Of a stretch of 64,000 bases of DNA, positions 1 through 11,400 are shown piece by piece; position 1 is the stretch's first letter; every line of letters starts with the position of its first letter. The notes beneath the pieces were generated by a model. That model saw only the letters and a list, made by a program, of their open reading frames with translations, was not told the origin of the DNA and did not search any database. Position numbers and translations under genes: made by a program. The DNA is from CAZSIA01 sp045126355 (lineage in GTDB: Bacteria; Bacillota_I; Bacilli_A; Acholeplasmatales; Anaeroplasmataceae). The DNA lies in contig JBGVOE010000017.1 of the NCBI GenBank assembly GCA_045126355.1, positions 1 through 64,000 of the forward strand, given 5' to 3'.

Positions 1-498
1 AAACTTATTGCTGTTACCGGTGAATCAAATGATATGTCATTAGTTAATGATACTATTTCGCTTTTAAATGTTGATGGTGAAGAAAAATATTTTCATAGTG
101 ATCAAGGAATTTTATACCTTAGTCCTTCTTTTCAACAAAAACTTTTAGAATCAGGTTTTAAACAATCTATGTCTAGACGAGGTAATTGTTGGGATAACGC
201 TTCGATGGAATCTTGTTTCGGTCATTTAAAAGATGAATGTAAAATTAATGAATGTATTACATTTGAAGAGGTTGCTAGGGTTATTGATGATTATACCTAT
301 TATTACAATTATGAAAGGCCACAATGGAATAGAAATAAGATGACTCCTATTGAATATGAATTATATATCAATAACCTAAGCGACGAAGAATATGCTTTAT
401 TTTTAGAAAAAGAAACTCTAAAATATAAAAATATGATGGAAAATGCTGCGCTAAAAGCTATAAAACGTGCTAAAGATGTGGGTGTTGAAATCAAATAA
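1..498 (+). CDS. IS3-family transposase OrfB, 3' part (cut by window edge)
   Basis: The frame is open from base 1 and ends at TAA 496-498, so only the C-terminal 165 residues are here. They carry the second half of an rve (retroviral integrase-like) DDE core: HSDQG with the second catalytic Asp, then NCWDNASMES with the catalytic Glu, then the YNYERPQ and MTPIEY motifs typical of IS3/IS150-group OrfB. A short Lys-rich tail of about 45 residues follows the core. The enzyme catalyses cut-and-paste movement of its own element. Its sequence differs from the OrfB at 976-2280, so it is a different insertion sequence. Whether the rest is intact cannot be seen. Confidence 0.85.
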   Translation, partial: KLIAVTGESNDMSLVNDTISLLNVDGEEKYFHSDQGILYLSPSFQQKLLESGFKQSMSRRGNCWDNASMESCFGHLKDECKINECITFEEVARVIDDYTYYYNYERPQWNRNKMTPIEYELYINNLSDEEYALFLEKETLKYKNMMENAALKAIKRAKDVGVEIK

Positions 499-538
499 TG
501 GTATACTATTTAAAATGATATAAGTTGAGGTAAGAGTA

Positions 539-961
539 ATGAAAGAAATTGATGCTATTATTAAAGCTTCAGATAATGAGTTTGTTGCTGAATTAGATTT
601 AGAAAAATGTAAGATTATTTATACAAAGGATTTTTATATTGCTTTATATAAAAAACTTGAATTAGGATTAAATCCTGTTGAAGCCTATGAATCACTTGGT
701 TTTAACACTAAAGAATTAGGTACTAATAGAGCTTATAACGCTGCTAGACATGCTAGAGAAAGAGTTAGTCAAACGGGTTATACTGTTGATCCTGCTAATT
801 ATGATGGTAGTGTTCCAAGAGAACTTATGGGCGATTTAACTCCTGCAGAAGAGGTGGCTTATTTAAGAGCTCGTAATATTTATTTAGAAAGTATCATCGA
901 AGCTCAAAAAAAAATGCCAGAAATATTACAGGAATCACTTATGTTTTTGAAGAAGAAATAA
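539..961 (+). CDS. IS3-type transposase OrfA-like protein
   Basis: A 140-residue protein directly upstream of an IS3 OrfB, in the place and size range of OrfA. The central part (AYESLGFNTKELGTNRAYNA) looks like the helix-turn-helix DNA-binding region of such proteins, and the end (AYLRARNIYLESIIEAQKK) like the short coiled coil that follows it. It would bind the element's ends and help OrfB. OrfA is in frame 2 and OrfB in frame 1, so a fusion would need a -1 frameshift after base 951, where frame 1 has its last stop. I see no canonical slippery heptamer there, so separate translation is as likely. The preceding transposase gene ends 40 bp upstream. Confidence 0.6.
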   Translation: MKEIDAIIKASDNEFVAELDLEKCKIIYTKDFYIALYKKLELGLNPVEAYESLGFNTKELGTNRAYNAARHARERVSQTGYTVDPANYDGSVPRELMGDLTPAEEVAYLRARNIYLESIIEAQKKMPEILQESLMFLKKK

Positions 962-975
962 AATACAATCACTTT

Positions 976-2280
976 TTGCTTGCTTATTGTGCTATTAATA
1001 ATGAAAGAGTCAAATTAAATAAAACACAAATATTTCGAATTTTTAGAATTAGTAGTAGTGGGTATTATGCTTGGTTAAAAAAATATTTGTCTCAAGATGA
1101 AATTAATAAACAAAATATTATAAATGATAATGAAGTTAAAGAAAAATTTAAACAAATAATTGCTAAGGTTGGGCATGTACCAGGTAAAAGAACTTTTAAA
1201 ACACATATGTTTAGAACTTACGGAATTAATATAAGTGTTAAAAAATGTAAAAGAATTATGAATGAAATGAATTTAATTCCTAATTTGCCTAAAAAAGATG
1301 CCTATAAAGGTCAAGCTACTCATAATCATGTGTGTGCTGCTTGTCAAAACTATGTTGACCAAGATTTTAAGGTTGCTCCTAGAACGATTATTTTAACTGA
1401 CATTACTTATCTTTATTATGGTTTTGATAGAAAATTGTGCTATTTATGTTGTTTTAAAGATGCTTATACAACAGAAATATTAGGTTATTCATTAAGTAAA
1501 AAGATGAATATAGAATTAGTTAATGATGCCTATGAAATAATGATGAAAAATCACTGTTCTGAAATTAAAAAAAATAATAAAGTTTATATTCATTCTGACC
1601 AAGGTTCACAATATTTATCAACTACATTCAAACAAATTTTGGAAGACGATAATTTTATTCAATCAACTTCAGCTAGAGGAAATAGCCAAGACAATGCACC
1701 TATGGAATCTTTTTTTGGACGTATGAAAACAATATTGATTGATTTAATTGCACTATGTCCAGATTTTGAAACGACGTATAAATTGGTTTCGGGCTTTATC
1801 AATTCTTATAATAATGAACAATATCAATATAATTTAGCTGCACTTACTCCACGTGAATTTTATTTATATTCAACAACTGGAATTTATCCATTATCATCTT
1901 ATTTCGGTATAGAAAGTGATGAATTAAATTCAATCGAAAGTTTAGTTGAATCAAGATTAAGATTTGCTAAGGAAAAACAAGATAAAATCAAACTTGCTAA
2001 TAAAAAGAAACGTGAAGAAAAAGCCTTGATAAATGATCCTATTAAAATAGTTGTGAGAGATAAAAGAATAATATTAAAACAAATAGCTAAATACGAAAAC
2101 ACAAAACTAACAATAGATAATCAACTTGTAAAACTTTATGAATTATTAAGTGAAATGGATGCTGCTGAAGAATTCATTAGTAATTCAGATGAAACAATTC
2201 AATCTTTATTAACTAATCCAATAAAGTGGAGAAATTATAAAGAATTAAATTATGTAAATAAAATGGAATCTTTCTTCTAA
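976..2280 (+). CDS. IS3-family transposase OrfB with long C-terminal tail
   Basis: A 434-residue transposase beginning at a TTG; frame 1 is open from 952, so the true start is uncertain or made by frameshift from OrfA. HTH_21-like residues (about 40-100, containing VGHVPGKRTFKTHM) precede the rve DDE core: TDITYLYY gives the first Asp, HSDQGSQYL the second, and NSQDNAPMES the Glu. The family usually ends soon after a motif like LTPREFYLY, near 280-300 residues. Here about 120 more residues follow, very rich in Lys and Glu and probably coiled coil. All three catalytic residues are present, so the enzyme may be active. Terminal inverted repeats were not found. Confidence 0.85.
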   Translation: MLAYCAINNERVKLNKTQIFRIFRISSSGYYAWLKKYLSQDEINKQNIINDNEVKEKFKQIIAKVGHVPGKRTFKTHMFRTYGINISVKKCKRIMNEMNLIPNLPKKDAYKGQATHNHVCAACQNYVDQDFKVAPRTIILTDITYLYYGFDRKLCYLCCFKDAYTTEILGYSLSKKMNIELVNDAYEIMMKNHCSEIKKNNKVYIHSDQGSQYLSTTFKQILEDDNFIQSTSARGNSQDNAPMESFFGRMKTILIDLIALCPDFETTYKLVSGFINSYNNEQYQYNLAALTPREFYLYSTTGIYPLSSYFGIESDELNSIESLVESRLRFAKEKQDKIKLANKKKREEKALINDPIKIVVRDKRIILKQIAKYENTKLTIDNQLVKLYELLSEMDAAEEFISNSDETIQSLLTNPIKWRNYKELNYVNKMESFF

Positions 2281-2304
2281 AAAATATTTTCAGAACTAAA
2301 AATT

Positions 2305-2328
2305 AAAGAGTTAATGCTCTTGTTTTTT
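2305..2328 (+). terminator. weak hairpin with T run after the transposase
   Basis: AAGAG (2306-2310) pairs with CTCTT (2317-2321) across a six-base loop and is followed by a TGTTTTTT stretch. The stem is short, so this is only a possible terminator for the insertion element. Confidence 0.35.
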
Positions 2329-2471
2329 ACTATGCTTAAAAATAGAAAAATACCATCATTTCTAGACTTGAAACAATGGTATATTATTCTAATTATTAAA
2401 TTTTATTAATTTGTCCACAAACTGTCCTTGACATTGGAACCAGTTTAAAATAAGGTTGAGTTTTTATATTT

Positions 2472-3332
2472 TTATTCATTTTTAATATGGAATTTGCTTC
2501 TATATTCTTTAGGAGATATTCCGGTATATTTACTGAATAATCTACTGAAATATAATGGGTTATCATATCCTGCAGCGTCTGCTATTTCAGTAATATTTTT
2601 GTTTGAAGACTCCAAATAATTTTTAGCTACGGAAATCCTTAATTGAACAATGTATTGCATAGGAGTAACTTTCATTAGTTCTTTAAAACAATGAATAAAC
2701 CAGTTTTTACTAATAAGGTGTTCTTCGGCATATTGTTCAACACTTATTTGTTTATTATAATTCTCATTGAAATAATGTACAGCTCTTTCCACTTCATTCA
2801 TTATATCATTACCTGATTTATGTCCTTCTTTTATATATCTATTAATCATTAATAAGACGTGACGTAATAATATTCTTAGTAATTCCTCATGATTTGCTCT
2901 TTTTAATTGTAGTTCTTGAATCATTTGATTATATAACCATTGGTAATCAGGAGAAACGCCTGTATAAAACACATTTTCTTCATGTGGTAATTCATAATGA
3001 TCTAAATATTCTTGGACCTGAGAACCAGTAAAATGAACCCAATATACTTCGGTTTTATCAGCAGCATAATAATAATATACTTGAGGTTCACCAGGACGAA
3101 ATAAAACCATGTTACCTTTTGTAACGATAGTTTCTTTACCATTTAAGTAAAAATGCCCTTTTCCGTGTGCTATATATAACAATTGGTAGTCATTTCTGCC
3201 TTCGGGATGTTCAGTTTTAATGATTGGAGTTGTATGAACCCTATAATAGCCACAGTTATTTATGCGTAAAGGAACTGACAAATCTTTTAGATTTGGGTTT
3301 TTATCTGCTGCATAAGCAACATTTATATACAT
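2472..3332 (-). CDS. AraC-family regulator of the lactose unit
   Basis: About 286 residues. The N-terminal half is a cupin-like AraC ligand-binding domain (residues 25-150, with a YQLLYIAHGKGHFYLNG strand pattern and a FRPGEPQ turn). The C-terminal 100 residues hold two helix-turn-helix motifs, ending in AGYDNPLYFSRLFSKYTGISPKEYR, the AraC signature. I place the start at ATG 3332 because GGTGAT lies five bases upstream; an in-frame ATG at 3344 is the alternative. The gene is divergent from a sugar symporter and beta-galactosidase, so it most likely activates them when it senses a galactoside; the effector is inferred from context. A TATAAT lies at 3359-3364 (minus strand). Confidence 0.85.
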   Translation of the reverse strand: MYINVAYAADKNPNLKDLSVPLRINNCGYYRVHTTPIIKTEHPEGRNDYQLLYIAHGKGHFYLNGKETIVTKGNMVLFRPGEPQVYYYYAADKTEVYWVHFTGSQVQEYLDHYELPHEENVFYTGVSPDYQWLYNQMIQELQLKRANHEELLRILLRHVLLMINRYIKEGHKSGNDIMNEVERAVHYFNENYNKQISVEQYAEEHLISKNWFIHCFKELMKVTPMQYIVQLRISVAKNYLESSNKNITEIADAAGYDNPLYFSRLFSKYTGISPKEYRSKFHIKNE

Positions 3333-3423
3333 ATAAATCACCATCTCTTTCTATTAATATTATACACATTTTCAAAATAAAAATGAAGATATGAAAGTTA
3401 TTTTGTGCATGTTTTCAATCTTT

Positions 3424-3459
3424 TTGTTTATTTTATTATAGTGTCGGAAATTGTATAAT
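3424..3459 (+). promoter_or_regulatory. possible promoter of the lactose transport genes
   Basis: TATAAT at 3454-3459 stands about 70 bases before the chosen start of the symporter. The upstream TTGTTT at 3424-3429 is too far away (24 bp) for a normal -35, so the promoter would be weak without an activator. This fits control by the divergent AraC-type protein. Confidence 0.4.
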
Positions 3460-3471
3460 TTAGGTGTAAAT

Positions 3472-3486
3472 ATGAAAACGTTTACT
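3472..3486 (+). promoter_or_regulatory. cre-like catabolite repression site
   Basis: ATGAAAACGTTTACT matches every fixed position of the CcpA consensus WTGNAANCGNWNNCW. It lies 12 bp downstream of the TATAAT at 3454-3459 and before the ribosome site of the symporter, where bound CcpA would block transcription. This implies repression of lactose use when a better sugar is present. Confidence 0.6.
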
Positions 3487-3528
3487 GAAAATTATTATAA
3501 TTTCATAAATGAAAAGGAGAAACAAAAT

Positions 3529-4914
3529 ATGGAAAAGAAGTATTTAAAATGGTATCACAAAATAGGCTATGGTTCTGGAGATATCGCAGGAAATGTTGTT
3601 TACGCATTTTTAACAGCATTCATAATGTTCTATTTAACTGACTCAATTGGGTTAGATATGGGTATTGTAGGAACATTGATGGCAATTTCAAAAATTTTTG
3701 ATGGTGTGACAGATTTCTTCTTTGGAAATTTAATTGACCGTACAAAAACTAAAATGGGTAAAGCAAGACCTTGGATGATTTTTGCTTATATCGGTTGTGC
3801 AATTACTCTAGTAGCATGTTTTAGTGTTCCAACAACATGGGGAGAAACAGCACAATATATATTCTTCTTTATTGTATATACATTGTTAAACAGCGTATTC
3901 TTCACTGCAAATAATATTGCATATGCATCATTGACAGCTTTAATTACAAAAAACACTGAAGAACGAGTTCAATTAGGATCTTTTAGATTTATCTTTGCAT
4001 TTGGAACAAGTTTATTAATTCAATATATCACTATTAAAGCAGTTGGCTGGTGTGGTGGTGGAGTAGATGGTTGGAGAACAATTGCAATCATCTATGCATT
4101 AATCGGATTAGCAGTAAATACAATTTCAGGATTATCTGTAAAAGAATTAAGTGAAACTGAAGAACAAAAAGATGAAAAAGAAGAAAAAATGTCTTTCTTA
4201 GAATCAGTAAAATTATTATTCTCAAATAAATATTATATTATCATTTGCTGTACATATTTATTCACTCAATTATATACAACAATGATCTCAATGGGTATTT
4301 ATTATATGAAATATATTTTAGGTAATGAAGACCTATTCTCAACATTCTCATTATGGATTAATATCCCGTTAATAATTGGTTTATTAGTATCACCAATAAT
4401 TATTAGAAAAATTGGTGGAATGTATAAAATCAACATTTGGAGTTATGTGCTTGCAACAATAGCTAGAGCTTTAGTAATAGTTGCAGCATACATGGGAAGT
4501 GTTCCATTAATGTTAGTATTCACAGCACTTGCATCTTTAGGAACTAGTCCACTTCAAGGCGATATGAATGCTTTAATTGCTTCATGTTCAGAACATACAA
4601 CACTAAAAACAGGTAAAACAATTGATGGTATGATGTATTCTTGTTCATCATTAGGTATCAAAATTGGTAGTGGTATTGGTACAGCAATCTGTGGTTGGTT
4701 ATTAGCAGCAGCAGGTTATGTTGAAAACGCCGCAACTCAAACTCCAGAAACAATTGGTATGTTACAATTCTTATATTTATGGGCACCAATGATTTTATGT
4801 GGATGTGTTACAGTGTTACTATATTTCTTAAAAGTAGAAAAGGCTAATAAGAAATTAGAAGAACAAAAAGTTTTAGAAGAAAAACAAAATTCAGATTTTA
4901 TTTTTGAAGAATAG
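3529..4914 (+). CDS. GPH-family sugar:cation symporter (probable lactose permease)
   Basis: A 461-residue polytopic membrane protein of the glycoside-pentoside-hexuronide (MelB/LacS) family in the MFS fold, with about 12 hydrophobic segments. Family marks are the N-terminal KIGYGSGDIAGN, the FDGVTD segment and FFGNLIDRTKTKMGKARPW in the loop after helix 2. It lacks the C-terminal EIIA domain of streptococcal LacS. The start at ATG 3529 has AAGGAGA (3514-3520) eight bases upstream; the frame is open further upstream but without a ribosome site, and the cre-like box lies in that upstream part. The beta-galactosidase gene begins 12 bases after its stop, so lactose or another galactoside is the likely substrate. 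Confidence 0.85.
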   Translation: MEKKYLKWYHKIGYGSGDIAGNVVYAFLTAFIMFYLTDSIGLDMGIVGTLMAISKIFDGVTDFFFGNLIDRTKTKMGKARPWMIFAYIGCAITLVACFSVPTTWGETAQYIFFFIVYTLLNSVFFTANNIAYASLTALITKNTEERVQLGSFRFIFAFGTSLLIQYITIKAVGWCGGGVDGWRTIAIIYALIGLAVNTISGLSVKELSETEEQKDEKEEKMSFLESVKLLFSNKYYIIICCTYLFTQLYTTMISMGIYYMKYILGNEDLFSTFSLWINIPLIIGLLVSPIIIRKIGGMYKINIWSYVLATIARALVIVAAYMGSVPLMLVFTALASLGTSPLQGDMNALIASCSEHTTLKTGKTIDGMMYSCSSLGIKIGSGIGTAICGWLLAAAGYVENAATQTPETIGMLQFLYLWAPMILCGCVTVLLYFLKVEKANKKLEEQKVLEEKQNSDFIFEE

Positions 4915-7494
<2,580 letters not shown>

Positions 7495-7587
7495 ACTTAA
7501 ATTAGTTTATATAATATAATTTATATAATATAAATTTTAATTAGAATAAGATTTATTTAGGAACAAAAAGACATTAAAGGGGATTAA

Positions 7588-7613
7588 AAAAAGGTGATTA
7601 AGTTCACCTTTTT
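7588..7613. terminator. bidirectional terminator between lacZ and niaR
   Basis: AAAAAGGTGA (7588-7597) pairs with TCACCTTTTT (7604-7613) across a six-base loop. A-rich and T-rich flanks make it work on both strands, serving the two convergent genes. Confidence 0.8.
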
Positions 7614-7621
7614 CGTCTCTA

Positions 7622-8134
7622 TTAAGCTGTAATTAAAATACCTATTTCAGTTAGTTTATTTTTAATTCGTTCAAATGCTTGCTCATTTGGTACTTCAATT
7701 GTATGTATATGAATTCCTTGGGTAAGAAGTGATAGAGGGTTAGAGTTTGTTTCGTTTAATTTAATAACAAATTCATCAGCTTCATAACGTGAACAAATAT
7801 TTAGTTCAACTGAAATTTTACCATATAATTGATGTTCTACAATTACATCTAATATTTTACCACCATTATCTACAACGGCATAAAACTCATCATTAACTTC
7901 ATTTTTATTATGTTTTACAACAATTCTTTTAATTAAGTCTGTATTGATAATGTTTAATTTATATCCTTTATTATCAGCAGTAATTGAATAACCAACAGCA
8001 CGTAAAAGTGCAATATCTGCAACAATAATTTGTCGTGTAACAGAGAATTTATTAGCTAATGTTGTAGCACTAATAGATGAGTCATTATCTTGTAACATGT
8101 TTAGTATAAGATTTCTTCTTTCTTCGCTTTTCAT
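7622..8134 (-). CDS. niaR: NiaR-type niacin-responsive repressor (HTH_11 plus 3H domain)
   Basis: A 170-residue regulator. Residues 5-60 form a winged helix-turn-helix (ILNMLQDNDSSISATTLANKFSV pattern). The rest is a 3H domain named for three conserved histidines, seen here in VKHNKNEV, VEHQLYG and GIHIHTI. In related Firmicutes this protein binds nicotinic acid, probably through a metal held by the histidines, and represses NAD synthesis or niacin transport genes. No such target gene lies in the window. AGGGAG stands before the ATG at 8134. It is convergent with lacZ and has no evident functional link to it. Confidence 0.85.
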   Translation of the reverse strand: MKSEERRNLILNMLQDNDSSISATTLANKFSVTRQIIVADIALLRAVGYSITADNKGYKLNIINTDLIKRIVVKHNKNEVNDEFYAVVDNGGKILDVIVEHQLYGKISVELNICSRYEADEFVIKLNETNSNPLSLLTQGIHIHTIEVPNEQAFERIKNKLTEIGILITA

Positions 8135-8305
8135 TTATAAATTCTCCCTTCACATTTTGAGATATTAAAGAATTTTGAAATAGGTTAATTTAACTGCAAA
8201 TATAAATTTACAAGTTTTGAAATAAATGAATTAGGGTTTAGAACAAAGAAAAATATTGAAGAATTTCTAGTTAAAATTGCAGTAAAAATTCAATAATTTT
8301 ATGAG

Positions 8306-8332
8306 TATCCATATCTATATGGATATTTTTTG
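8306..8332 (+). terminator. hairpin terminator upstream of the STAND gene
   Basis: TATCCATAT (8306-8314) pairs with ATATGGATA (8317-8325), followed by six Ts. Just before it, the frame ending at TAA 8295-8297 codes about 35 residues ending EEFLVKIAVKIQ and has no start, so the hairpin may once have closed a gene that is now lost. Confidence 0.6.
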
Positions 8333-8349
8333 TTTTACAAGGATGTTTG

Positions 8350-8378
8350 TTGAGTACACATGGAAAATATTATATAAT
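8350..8378 (+). promoter_or_regulatory. promoter of the STAND-like ATPase gene
   Basis: TTGAGT (8350-8355) and TATAAT (8373-8378) with 17 bp between them, 40 bases before the start codon. The gene therefore has its own sigma-A-type promoter. Confidence 0.65.
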
Positions 8379-8417
8379 AAATATAGATAAATCCTAAGTT
8401 TATGAGGAGGTTATATT

Positions 8418-11400
8418 ATGAGTAAAATTAATAAAATCCAACAAGCTATAAAAGAATTAGAAGGTGGAGGATTCCAAAAGTTATTTGATGCATATTTATT
8501 TAAGAAATATAATTTCAGCAATTTACAAACATTAGGTGTGCAAGTAGGAACAAATAAACCAACAAAAGGGATACCAGATTCCTATGTTGTTCTAGAAAAT
8601 GGAAATTATATTTTAATAATGTATGGTTCTTGGCAAAGTAATTCATATCAAAAAATAAAAGATGATATTTCATCTTGTTTTAATAAGTCAAAGTTAAAGC
8701 TTGCTGATTCAAAAATTCAAAAGATAATTTGCGGTCATTCTTCTACAAATATAAAAATTGATGATATTGAAGAACTGAAAACACTTTTTTCAGGTGTTGA
8801 TATTGAATTGATTGGTATTGATACTTTATCTCATGATTTGCTATTAAATTATCAAATGTTAGCAAAAACCTACTTAAACATTGAAGTTGATACAGGCCAA
8901 ATTCTAAGTGTTGATGATTTTATAGATTCTTACGATAAAAATAAAACTAGCGCTCCTTTAAAGATGGATTTCTTGTTCCGTGATGAAGAACAAGAAAAAA
9001 TATATCAGTCTATAAATAATAACCCTGTTTTAATTGTTACTGGTCCATCTGGAGTGGGAAAAACACGTCTTGTGTTAGAAGTTTGCAGAAGATTTGAAAG
9101 GGAAGGTTGGCAAATATTATGTATTAAAAATAACGGAGCACATCTTTACACAGATCTAGGATATTATTTATCAGATGCAGATAATTGTATTTTATTTATA
9201 GATGATGCAAATCAAACAATTAATTTAGAATTTATATTAGATTATATTATAAATAAAGATAAAAATATAAGAGTAATAATGACGGTTAGGGATTATGCAA
9301 AATCAAGAGTTAGACAAGTTGTTAATAGCTTTTTTTTAGCAAACGAATTGGGAATATCTCCTTTAAAAAACGAACAAATAAAAGATATTTTAGAATTGAA
9401 TTTTAATATTAAAAATGAACACTATATAAATGCGATTATAAGAATAGCTAAAGGTAATCCAAGATTAGCAGTTTTGGCTGCTAAAGTTTCTTTGGAAGAT
9501 GGATATGTAGCATTGCAAAATGCAGTTAATATTTTCTCGCATTATTATGGTAATATAATTGAAAAATTAGAAATATCACATTCTCAGCTAATTGTTCTTT
9601 TTGTTGTTTCTCTGATAGGCCCTATAAAATTCACTGATAACCCATATGTTATAGAAATATTGAATATTTTTAATATAAAAATTGATGATTTTGTTGAAAT
9701 ATGTCTAGAGTTACATGCTAAAGAACTTGTAGATATTTTTGAAGATAATATAGTGAAAATTAGTGATCAAAGTTTATCAAATTTTATTGTTGAATATTTT
9801 TTGTATGAAAAAAAGCACATTAAACTTAGTAAGTTATTAGATGTTACATTTCCTAAATTTAGAAATAAAATAATTTATAACCTAAAAATGATGCTTGAAT
9901 TATTTTATTCAGATGATTTACATAATTACTTATCTTATGAAATTAATGAAAGTTGGGAATCAGCTTCAAACGATGTTCAAAATGATTATTTACATTGCTT
10001 TTATTACTTTAATTTGGAAAAAACATTAACATTAATTTACGAACGAATTACAGGAGAATATGAATGTAATTTGGATATATCTCAATTAGATTTTTATAGT
10101 AAGAAAAATTATCAATCTATTACTAATAGTAATATCGAATTACTGAGTGGATTAAAGTATTCAGAATTTTATAAGGAAGCTATTGAATTATTAATGTTAT
10201 ATTTTAAAAAGAGACCAGATTTATTTATGGAGTTTTATTTTGCTTTGACAGTAAATTTCGGATTTGATAAAAATTCTTCCAAATATAATTTTAAAAGAGA
10301 ATATGAGATGTTAGAGTATTTGTGGGAATGTACAAAAAATGGAAGTGAAGTGAATGAATCGCTATTATTCGTTCATGTTTCAGCAGAATTTCTTAAATGC
10401 AGTGTTCATAGGACAGAGCCTGGTGAAAGCAATCGTACATTTAATCTTGTCACTATTAATTTTAAATTAGATGATGGTTTAAAAGATATCAGAAAATTCA
10501 TATATGAAAAACTTGGTTATTTATATTTACAAGGTATTTATACAAAAGAAATTGATAAAATTCTTTTATCATATCATTGGGATGGTATATCTGACGATGA
10601 TTCAAAAGAATTTTTTGAATATGATATTGAACAGATTGAATGTCATATATTTAATCGCATTAAAGCTTTGTCTTTTAAGCAATGTTACATTCTGTATAAA
10701 CTTAGCAAAATCAGCAAAGCTTTTGGATTAACTAAAACTAGTTTATGTAATCATTTTGCGAATAACAAAGAATTTATTATTTATGAAACATTATCTCGTA
10801 ATCATTTTAAAGGTTCATCTTATGAAGAAGATAATGTTAGAAAGAAAGAAGAAATTACAAAATTAATAGAAAAGTATAATTTGAATGATTACGATAAACT
10901 TTTTGAACTATGTAAAAATATCGCAGCAGAAGTAGAAAACACTTGGGAATTAGAAAATAGTTTAATGATTTTATTTGAAATTAAGGAAGTTAATCATGCT
11001 GAATATCTAGAAATATTAGATTTATATTTAAAAAACGGAGCACCTTTGTGCAATAATCCATATAGAATTATTAGGTTTTTATTTAAATGCTTATCAGTAA
11101 AAGATATAAAAGAACTTGTTGAAAAGTATGATTTTCAAAGCAAAAGTAAATGGTTAAGTATTTTGTGGGAAATTATTCCAGAAGAAAAAATAGATATAAA
11201 CGTTACTAGTTTATTTGAGGATTATATAAAAAATGAATGTACAAATATTATTCCATCTTTTCCTGAAATGATAACTTTTGAAAAATTCAATAAACTAGAT
11301 AATGAAATTATTGTTTTGGTTTCTGAAAAATTAAAATCATGCACTAAAGATAATGCTTGGGTTTTAAGAAACTTTTTTGGTCATGGAATGACTTGTAAAG

